Shown in pieces: positions 1 through 4,830 of a stretch of DNA of 9,719 nucleotides. The notes below the pieces were generated by a model. The model worked only from the letters and a program-made list of their open reading frames with translations, did not search any database and was not told the DNA's origin. How positions within the stretch are numbered: the stretch's first letter is position 1; each line of letters begins with the position of its first letter. The stretch lies in contig NZ_JACIYL010000086.1 in assembly GCF_014359955.1 (NCBI RefSeq), positions 1 to 9,719 of the forward strand, in the 5' to 3' direction. This DNA is from Thermogutta sp. (GTDB taxonomy: Bacteria > Planctomycetota > Planctomycetia > Pirellulales > Thermoguttaceae). A program made the translations under genes and the position numbers.

Positions 1-2
1 AA

Positions 3-77
3 GATTATCGCAACCTGGCGAGAGAAATCATTGCCCAAACCGTCCAGGAACGGCAATCCCTCAAACAGGCAGGGTAG
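3..77 (+). CDS. C-terminal end of an unidentified protein (5' part outside the window)
   Basis: An open frame starts at base 3 and ends at a TAG at 75-77, giving 24 residues that begin DYRNLAREIIAQ and end with SLKQAG. The tail is a regular amphipathic helix with alternating charged and hydrophobic residues, rather than the Arg/Ser/Pro-rich composition of the competing frame at 31-345, so I take it as the true end of a gene entering from the left. Too little is visible to name a family. A 562-bp non-coding stretch follows, so the gene is probably not closely operonic with the BBP7 gene downstream. The identity is unknown; that this is coding is moderately likely. Confidence 0.5.
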   Translation, partial: DYRNLAREIIAQTVQERQSLKQAG

Positions 78-205
78 CCGCGCGGTATGCCGAGAAGTCG
101 CAAAGTCTCCACGGGGTGCTTGCTCTGGTGTGCGAGCTGGCAAGACCAACCAATCTATCGGTCGAACTTCTCGAGCGATCACCCAGGAACGAACTATCGC
201 CTTAA

Positions 206-259
206 CCCTCAGAGCATCACCGCTGTCCGTTGAGGGATGCCGGCGAAAGCTCATCCCTC
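206..259 (+). promoter_or_regulatory. Candidate structured leader: two mutually exclusive hairpins
   Basis: GAGGGATG (232-239) and CATCCCTC (252-259) form a perfect 8-bp stem. Its 12-nt loop contains GCGAAAGC (243-250), a small GC stem capped by a GNRA-type GAAA tetraloop. The left arm overlaps TGAGGG (231-236), which is also perfectly complementary to CCCTCA (206-211), so the two helices compete for the same bases. That is the geometry of attenuators and riboswitch-like switches. No clear U-run follows the second hairpin (cgggttgttccgatttt comes next), so it is not a textbook terminator. It lies about 155 nt after the upstream stop and 380 nt before the BBP7 start, and could belong to either transcript or to neither. 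Function is inference; the pairing is seen directly. Confidence 0.25.
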
Positions 260-626
260 CGGGTTGTTCCGATTTTGAGATGGGAAAAAACCGTAACGAC
301 ATTACCGAAAAAAGCGGTTGCGCGGTCCTTATCTCACGCCCGTAGGGAATATTCCTGCTATTCCGAACATACGAACGATCCCCCACCGTGATTTGCCCCG
401 GCAGGATCTGTTTTTGCGCTGAGTCAGCTATTCCCTGACCGATTCTCATAAATGGAGCGAAAGGCACCTTCCGCTTTCGCGTATTTGCCGCGCTTCCAAC
501 GACATCCGTTACGTTCGGTCGTTTGAACCAGGCGCAACGCCTGACGCGCGAAAAATCTTTCCGCCGAATACGTTGGGTGAGTGCTTTTTCGTCAAATACG
601 AGGGAGGGAAAAAATTCCCACGATAT

Positions 627-630
627 GAGG
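627..630 (+). promoter_or_regulatory. Ribosome-binding site that fixes the BBP7 start at 640
   Basis: GAGG at 627-630 lies 9 nt before the ATG at 640. The frame is open back to a TTG at 523 and also has an ATG at 625, but neither has a Shine-Dalgarno sequence at good spacing: the purine run at 601-608 is about 16 nt from 625. Starting at 640 also places a normal signal peptide at the N-terminus. Confidence 0.6.
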
Positions 631-639
631 ATATCTCCT

Positions 640-2181
640 ATGAAATGGTACTATAATGGTCGTTACGTCCGCTCCGCTGGGAGTTTACTGGCAGGTGGGC
701 TGGCGTGGCTCACTCTTCTGGCCGGTTCCCAATGTTTGGCACAGTACGGGCTGACTGCCACCCCTGATCTGCTGCCGCTTCTGGCTGCTCCCGAAAGTAC
801 GCCAGTCGCGCCCCCAGGAACTCTGAGCAGTTCATCCGCGACCAGCAACACCGGCGAACCGAATCTTCTGCGGCTGCCACCGGTGGAGTCCGGCATCTCC
901 CCGCCGATCCAATCCGAGCCATTCACTTCCGGCGGACTATCACCGGTGGGGCTTTCCCAACCGAGCACTCCGGCAATGCCGCTTGTGCCAGTGCCGGTGC
1001 CAGAGAACGCGCAGACAAACGGGAAGGAGGATGTTCCGGGTCGGCCTGGAGCTTCCTGCGACACGCTGATCGACCAGATGTTGGAGGAAGAACAGGCCGT
1101 GTGTGACGAGAATGCCGTAGCGAAGCGTCCCCGACGCATTTGGGGCCACCGGCGATGGCTTCTCGACGAATGCGATCCACAGCCCCGTGGCGAATGGTAT
1201 TTTGAGGGGGCAGGTCTCATCATGGGCCGCAACGATCCCAACCGAGTCTGGTTCAGTTACCAGTCGAATAACAACGCCAATGAAATCATGAACAGCGAAC
1301 AGGCCCGCACAGCCTGGCAAGGTGGTTGGCTGGCCACGGTGGGGCGTTCGTTCGCGTGTGACAACTGGCGGCTGGAGGGCACATACTGGGGCCTGGCCGT
1401 CATGAAAGGCGATGCGACGGCCACGCATCCCGACTTTGTGAGCAGTACGCTGGACTTCTCCGACGTCGTTTATGCGGATCCCACAATCCCTGGGCTGCCC
1501 GTAGACCTTTTTACCGGAGCGTACGAACAGGCCCTCTGGAGATCCAACGAAATCCACAATGCCGAGATCAATCTCATCCGGCACCGAATACCCTGGGAAG
1601 GTTACCGCGTGGGGGTGGATTGGCTCGTGGGCGTGCGCTACTTCCGGTTCGATGAACGGCTGACCTATGGTTCAAAAAGGCATCCCGATCCCTGGGGAAG
1701 CCAGCCAGAGCTGGAGGGTTATCTCTCCGATCGGGTTGAAAACAACCTCGTGGGTGTGCAACTCGGGTTTGATGTACGGTGGCCCATTTCCGATTGTCTG
1801 GTGCTCTCCTGCCGGCCGAAAGTCGGCCTGTACAACAATCACATCCACAACCGGTTTGACGCCTACCGAGGAGATGGCGAACTCTTTGCCCCCAATCCCA
1901 ACCCACCAGTAGGGACGCCCGTCCCAGGCCGGTATCCTGTTGTGTCCTCGGATGATCGGTTTTCCGTCCTCACGGAAATCGAGGCACGCCTCACGTGGCA
2001 GATCAATCCTCGCTGGAGTGCCTTTGTGGGCTACCGGCTTGTTGCCGTTTCCGAAATAGCGCTGGCCGACGAGCAGTATCCGTTCTATGTCGTGGATATT
2101 GTGGACGCCATCGAGCATATCGACTCGAACGGGGATCTCCTGCTCCATGGTGGCGTGGCCGGCCTGTCGTTTGACTTTTGA
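640..2181 (+). CDS. BBP7-family outer-membrane beta-barrel protein
   Basis: This is a predicted exported outer-membrane beta-barrel protein of 513 residues in the BBP7 (beta barrel porin-7) family typical of Planctomycetes. Residues 1-34 are a signal peptide: MKWYYNGRYVR is followed by a hydrophobic core and likely cleavage after CLA, before Q35. Residues 35-175 are rich in Pro, Ser and Gly and probably disordered. The barrel region runs from about 185 to the end, with alternating aromatic/hydrophobic strands. Recognisable family segments are GVRYFRFDERL (331-341), ENNLVGVQLGFDVRW (367-381), FVGYRLVAVSEIALADEQ (462-479) and LLLHGGVAGLSFDF (500-513). It ends in phenylalanine, as expected for BAM-assembled barrels. 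The long Pro/Ser-rich extension ahead of the barrel is its main peculiarity. Transport specificity is unknown, and family members are mostly uncharacterised. It is not a TolC-type channel, so I do not link it to the efflux operon. It appears monocistronic, with convergent palindromes downstream. Confidence 0.85.
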   Translation: MKWYYNGRYVRSAGSLLAGGLAWLTLLAGSQCLAQYGLTATPDLLPLLAAPESTPVAPPGTLSSSSATSNTGEPNLLRLPPVESGISPPIQSEPFTSGGLSPVGLSQPSTPAMPLVPVPVPENAQTNGKEDVPGRPGASCDTLIDQMLEEEQAVCDENAVAKRPRRIWGHRRWLLDECDPQPRGEWYFEGAGLIMGRNDPNRVWFSYQSNNNANEIMNSEQARTAWQGGWLATVGRSFACDNWRLEGTYWGLAVMKGDATATHPDFVSSTLDFSDVVYADPTIPGLPVDLFTGAYEQALWRSNEIHNAEINLIRHRIPWEGYRVGVDWLVGVRYFRFDERLTYGSKRHPDPWGSQPELEGYLSDRVENNLVGVQLGFDVRWPISDCLVLSCRPKVGLYNNHIHNRFDAYRGDGELFAPNPNPPVGTPVPGRYPVVSSDDRFSVLTEIEARLTWQINPRWSAFVGYRLVAVSEIALADEQYPFYVVDIVDAIEHIDSNGDLLLHGGVAGLSFDF

Positions 2182-2211
2182 AATTGACAGTTACCGAAGC
2201 TGGAGTCCCGA

Positions 2212-2232
2212 GGGGATAGGTGACCTATCGCC
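2212..2232. terminator. Near-perfect palindrome just after the BBP7 gene, possible terminator
   Basis: GATAGGT (2215-2221) and ACCTATC (2223-2229) flank a single G, giving a 15-bp perfect inverted repeat. GG (2212-2213) and CC (2231-2232) extend it past one G-G mismatch. As RNA it would fold as a GATAGG/CCTATC stem with a TGA loop, beginning 30 nt after the BBP7 stop codon. The position suits transcript ending or 3'-end protection, but no run of T follows on either strand, so intrinsic termination is not supported. A protein-binding site is equally possible. Confidence 0.3.
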
Positions 2233-2274
2233 ACACTTGCAAAAACCCACGTCACGCCACGCGCATAACGTGCC

Positions 2275-2302
2275 GTAGCGGCAATTCATGAATTGCCCCT
2301 AC
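2275..2302. repeat. 28-bp palindrome resembling a dispersed extragenic repeat
   Basis: GGCAATTCA (2280-2288) and TGAATTGCC (2289-2297) form an 18-bp perfect palindrome. GTAG (2275-2278) and CTAC (2299-2302) extend it to 28 bp around a single C-C mismatch. The pattern of GTAG, G-rich arm, ATTCATGAAT centre, C-rich arm, CTAC resembles palindromic units that I recall as dispersed, multi-copy extragenic repeats in several bacterial phyla; that is memory, not a search. Only one copy is present here. Lying between convergent genes, it could also act as a bidirectional transcript stop, but there is no U-tract. Confidence 0.5.
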
Positions 2303-2490
2303 CGTTTAGCTATCGACGGAAGCAGGCAGTTGGAATTCGGAGCGCGGACCTGACAAGCACGCCTTCCAGGTTGAATTGCGCTCCCACGCGAGCGCCTGTG
2401 GTGCTCTCCCTCGACATCCACGGAAGAAAAATGGGGATGAGTCGGAAAGGAATACGTGTTTGTCGCGTATGATCGTCACTGCGCTCTTCA

Positions 2491-2943
2491 TCATTCGTGG
2501 CGGGCTCCGTCGGTTGCGTCCGACGGTGGTGAGAAACCTGGTGGCGGCTCGTCGATGAAGTAGACATCTCGATCAGGCCGGGAGCCTGGACAGTGAATAT
2601 TGAGCATCTCCAGGGTCTCATCGGCGGTGATAAATCGATGGGTCGTTCCCGGCGGGAGACGCAGAAAATCACCTGGCTCGAGGGAGTAGTGTTGACCGTC
2701 CAGGACCGCCTCTCCTCGCCCTGACAAAACGTAATAAAACTCTTCTGCTATCCGATGATAGCTGGTGGCCGTCGTCTGATGGGGACCGATCCACACTCGG
2801 TAGAACGTCGCGTTCAGCTCTTCGTCTGGTTCGATGAGCGACTGCAATTGGTATGGTCCCAGCAATTGCACCCCTTGCGCCGGGGAGCCCTTTCGATGGA
2901 TGATTTTGTGACGCGGTGAGGGTGACGGCACTTCGTCGGGCAT
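2491..2943 (-). CDS. Small single-domain cupin protein with an altered metal site
   Basis: This is a 150-residue cytoplasmic protein with one cupin barrel (cupin_2 type). Cupin motif 1 is SYHRIAEEFYYVLSGRG (61-77), followed by DGQHYSLEPGDFLRLPPGTTH (82-102) containing motif 2. Motif 2 fits the consensus well (G91, P97, G99, H102). In motif 1, which normally has H-x-H-x3-4-E, the first His position is Ser61, leaving His63, Glu68 and His102 as probable ligands; His55 is nearby but off-register. The C-terminal 25 residues are Pro/Asp-rich and probably flexible. Such proteins may be sugar or small-molecule isomerases, dioxygenases or ligand-binding proteins, and the substrate cannot be read from sequence. 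The ATG at 2943 has AAGGAG 6 nt upstream. The neighbour on the other side is a divergent sugar-sensor-like gene. The cupin assignment is firm; the function is unknown. Confidence 0.85.
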   Translation of the reverse strand: MPDEVPSPSPRHKIIHRKGSPAQGVQLLGPYQLQSLIEPDEELNATFYRVWIGPHQTTATSYHRIAEEFYYVLSGRGEAVLDGQHYSLEPGDFLRLPPGTTHRFITADETLEMLNIHCPGSRPDRDVYFIDEPPPGFSPPSDATDGARHE

Positions 2944-2967
2944 ATTCGTCTCCTTCTCTTTGGCGAT

Positions 2968-2996
2968 GGAAAAGCCACCAACCGTGCTACTGTCAA
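2968..2996 (-). promoter_or_regulatory. Possible sigma70-type promoter for the cupin gene
   Basis: On the minus strand, TTGACA at 2996-2991 is a perfect -35 consensus. Seventeen bases downstream is TTTTCC (2973-2968), a poor -10. Transcription from it would start about 20 nt before the ATG and include the AAGGAG ribosome-binding site. The position is good but the weak -10 keeps this tentative. Confidence 0.3.
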
Positions 2997-3344
2997 AGCA
3001 ATCATTTCCTTGAATGCGCGAGAATCACCGATCAGCGGCCGATGGAGCAGACGCGTTCTCCACGGCAGCACCGGATTGGTGGCTTCGAGGTCATCTCCGG
3101 AGCATGTCTTTCCATTATGGAGGCTTTGCACCGAACGCTGTTATGGCCTCCGCCGTGTTCCCGCATGACACCGCATCGGATGCAGCCGAGAATCCGGAAG
3201 CGGGACAGCTCCTATTTCGGTGCAGGTGCGGAGCCGACCATGGGGTAGAGCCTCAGGAGCACGCGCCAATTAGGCAGTTTTCAGCTTGGCTCTTTCGGCC
3301 GTGTGTGGATCAAAGAACCCCCGTAGTCGGGGATGTCAAGCCGT

Positions 3345-3420
3345 CGGTTAAACTTCACAGAATATCGCAACTTCCGCGATCCGAACCGGGCGGTTGAAGG
3401 AAGTCCCCGTCACGGTTAAA
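3345..3420. promoter_or_regulatory. Three CGGTT(A/G)AA repeats, possible operator array
   Basis: CGGTTAAA occurs at 3345-3352 and 3413-3420, and CGGTTGAA at 3391-3398. The last lies in an inverted arrangement, AACCG-GG-CGGTT (3384-3395). A related CGGTTGTC occurs at 3528-3535. All are upstream of the sugar-binding protein gene and between divergent genes, where an operator would be expected. Spacings of 46 and 22 bp are not uniform, and an 8-mer repeated a few times in 200 bp could be chance. Confidence 0.2.
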
Positions 3421-3575
3421 GTGGGTTATCATTGATGTTCATTGCGTGGACCACCATCGCAAGGTGCGTTCCTGTAGCTTTTTGGCGTTTCATAAGCGCC
3501 ATCCAGCTGTAACCTTTCTGTTCCGCACGGTTGTCACCGATTTTGTCTCGTGAAATTCCATTTTTGAACTCAGTG

Positions 3576-3581
3576 AAGGAG
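3576..3581 (+). promoter_or_regulatory. Ribosome-binding site supporting a TTG start at 3590
   Basis: AAGGAG at 3576-3581 sits 8 nt before a TTG at 3590. There is no in-frame ATG until about codon 157, and an in-frame TGA at 3551-3553 closes the frame upstream. The strong Shine-Dalgarno sequence makes the rare TTG start the best choice. Confidence 0.65.
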
Positions 3582-3589
3582 ACAAGATC

Positions 3590-4723
3590 TTGAGCCCGCG
3601 ACGTGGAAGTTGGCATCCAGCCCAGGAGAGCGACGAAATAGTTTACGCCATCTGCAATCGGTTTCTGGAACAACTTGGGCAGCACTGCAGCGGCAACGCC
3701 AAAGAGCAGAATGATCGCCGTCGCGGTGCTGCCGCGGCGGTTGCAGCATGGGCACGTAAACATCTGGGCCGAGAGGACCTGACGAGAGAACGGATTTATC
3801 CCCTGTTCTGGGAGGCCGTGCGTCGCCAGTATCTGCTTCTCTGCCCGCCCCGCGAATCGCATCTGGCATCGGAAATTCGCAAAACATTTGGTCTGGAGTC
3901 GCTTGCCGAGGACGCCATTCAGGTGGTGAATGTCCGCGGACCGGAAGCTGCCCGAAATGTGAGCGCCGTCGCAGCGGATTTGACGTTCCAGCTCATCCAT
4001 CGGCTTCGCGGCAAAAAGGAGAAGGTCCACGTGGGGCTAGGGGCGGGGTATTCGTCGATGATGGTGGCACGGCGGCTTGCCCAGCGGGTTTATTCTGATC
4101 TTCAGTGCCCGCCGCTTGTGCTTCATGCGATCTCGGCCGGCGGTTTTTTCATCGATCAGCCGTACAAGGCTCCCGTGACTTATTTCGGATATTTCTCCGA
4201 GGTGATCACCCCTGTGGAGTATGTGGGGTTGTTCTCCGAGCCCCTCGTTTCCCGGGAGGAGTATGACCGGGTGCGGCAAAACCCCAGCGTGCGTCACTCG
4301 TTTGAACGGGCCAAGGAGATCGACATTGTCATCACGTCCTTCGCTGCAGCCCAGGATGAGCATGGGATGCTGGGGCAGTTTCTGAAGGCGCTCCAGCAGG
4401 AGGGAACCATCACACAGGCGGAAATCGACACAATGGTGCGGGCAGGATGGGTCGGCGATGTGCAGTTTCGCCCTTATTCCGCGAACGGGCCCATCCTGGA
4501 AGAATGTCCCGTGCAGGTTGTCACCCTGTTTGAAATTGAAGAATTGGTGGCGCTGGCCCAGCAGCCGAACAAATACGTCGTGCTCATCGCGGGGCCATGC
4601 AGTGAATGCCAGCGACTGAAAACAGACGCGCTGCGCCCTCTTCTGACGAATCCACGCCTCAGGCTATGGACCCACCTGGTGATGGATCTGGCCACCGCTT
4701 ACGACCTGCTGCGAAGTGCCTAG
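3590..4723 (+). CDS. SorC/DeoR-type sugar-binding domain protein, HTH not recognisable
   Basis: This is a 377-residue cytoplasmic protein whose residues from about 100 onward resemble the effector (sugar-phosphate) binding domain of SorC-family transcriptional regulators. Matching landmarks are the glycine-rich VHVGLGAGYSSMMVARRL (146-163), the ERAKEIDIVITSFA strand (239-252), WVGDVQFRPYSANG (287-300) in place of the family GD...G segment, and the C-terminal VVLIAGPCSE (330-339) followed by LRLWTHLVMDLATAYDLL (357-374). REDLTRERIYPLFWEAVRRQYLLL (61-84) and HLASEIRKTFGL (91-102) align with the end of the usual DNA-binding module and linker. However, residues 1-60 are helical and Arg/Ala-rich and show no standard helix-turn-helix. 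It may be a divergent regulator, or a sensor or enzyme that lost DNA binding. The start is TTG with a strong ribosome-binding site. It stands alone, divergent from the cupin gene and convergent with the efflux operon. The domain call is fairly sure; the role is open. Confidence 0.65.
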   Translation: MSPRRGSWHPAQESDEIVYAICNRFLEQLGQHCSGNAKEQNDRRRGAAAAVAAWARKHLGREDLTRERIYPLFWEAVRRQYLLLCPPRESHLASEIRKTFGLESLAEDAIQVVNVRGPEAARNVSAVAADLTFQLIHRLRGKKEKVHVGLGAGYSSMMVARRLAQRVYSDLQCPPLVLHAISAGGFFIDQPYKAPVTYFGYFSEVITPVEYVGLFSEPLVSREEYDRVRQNPSVRHSFERAKEIDIVITSFAAAQDEHGMLGQFLKALQQEGTITQAEIDTMVRAGWVGDVQFRPYSANGPILEECPVQVVTLFEIEELVALAQQPNKYVVLIAGPCSECQRLKTDALRPLLTNPRLRLWTHLVMDLATAYDLLRSA

Positions 4724-4830
4724 GCAGTGCCCGCGGCCGCGTCCTGCTATCGGTGGACTGCGTGACGGATCTTGCATCCCACGGCCCGCCGTTCGAGCGG
4801 TAAAACGCTCATCAGGCGCGATCCACTTGC

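Larger units (their letters stand above)
78..639. other. Non-coding intergenic stretch with several inverted repeats
   Basis: I see no convincing gene in these 562 bp on either strand. It holds several inverted repeats: a bulged stem at 115-123 with 140-147 (CTTGC pairing GCAAG plus GGT pairing ACC); the alternative pair at 206-259, described separately; GTCAG/CTGAC at 423-427 and 435-439; GCGAAAG/CTTTCGC at 457-463 and 474-480; AACGAC/GTCGTT at 498-503 and 518-523; GGCG/CGCC at 531-541; and GGGAA/TTCCC around AAAA at 606-619, just ahead of the BBP7 ribosome-binding site. There is also a 10-bp perfect palindrome GGAATATTCC at 346-355. Short stems of 5-7 bp are expected by chance in this length, so only the 206-259 arrangement is singled out. 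I could not find a well-spaced sigma70-type promoter for the BBP7 gene; TTGGGT at 573-578 has no good -10 partner. Confidence 0.6.
2182..2490. other. Convergent intergenic gap with two palindromes
   Basis: This 309-bp gap separates the plus-strand BBP7 gene from the minus-strand cupin gene, so both transcripts run into it. I see no gene here; the short frames on the minus strand are Arg/Ser-rich and lack ribosome-binding sites. It contains a palindrome at 2212-2232 and another at 2275-2302, both listed separately. No U-tract follows either in either direction. The remainder, about 2303-2490, shows nothing I can name. Confidence 0.6.
2944..3589. other. 646-bp divergent intergenic region
   Basis: The region lies between the divergently read cupin gene and the sugar-binding protein gene. 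Plus-strand frames at 2916-3248 and 3014-3397 have no ribosome-binding site and no family-like sequence, so I call it non-coding. It contains a candidate cupin promoter near 2991; a short hairpin CCCCG/CGGGG around TAGT at 3319-3332; a TGGCG/CGCCA inverted repeat at 3483-3487 and 3497-3501; and a recurring CGGTT(A/G)AA motif at 3345, 3391 and 3413. From about 3416 to 3589 the base composition becomes more AT-rich by eye, as expected of a promoter or leader for the 3590 gene, but I could not identify a well-matched promoter there. Confidence 0.5.

Noticed and set aside
31..345. 104-codon plus-strand frame at the left edge
   Set aside because: It is rich in Arg, Ser, Gly and Pro, begins at a TTG without a ribosome-binding site, and overlaps the more protein-like C-terminal frame ending at 77.
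523..639. Longer N-terminus for the BBP7 protein starting at TTG 523 or ATG 625
   Set aside because: The extra residues are Arg/Ser-rich and would bury the signal peptide. Only the ATG at 640 has a properly spaced ribosome-binding site.
940..1584. 214-codon minus-strand frame inside the BBP7 gene
   Set aside because: It is antisense to a gene with a signal peptide and BBP7 motifs, and it shows no family features of its own.
640..2181. BBP7 protein as the outer-membrane channel of the RND pump
   Set aside because: It lacks the long alpha-helical hairpins of TolC/OEP proteins, belongs to a different barrel family, and is on the opposite strand several kilobases away.
3014..3397. 127-codon plus-strand frame in the divergent intergenic region
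   Set aside because: It has no Shine-Dalgarno sequence before the ATG, mixed composition with no motif, and no recognisable family. I treat the region as non-coding.
3416..4030. 204-codon minus-strand frame overlapping the start of the sugar-binding protein gene
   Set aside because: The C-terminal part outside the overlap looks superficially protein-like, but the rest is antisense to a well-supported gene. I recognise no family in it, and its start lies deep within the other gene.
4724..4830. Bidirectional terminator between the sugar-binding protein gene and the permease gene
   Set aside because: I looked for a hairpin with a T-run in this 107-bp convergent gap and found only a short GC-rich palindrome (GCGGCCGC) with no U-tract.
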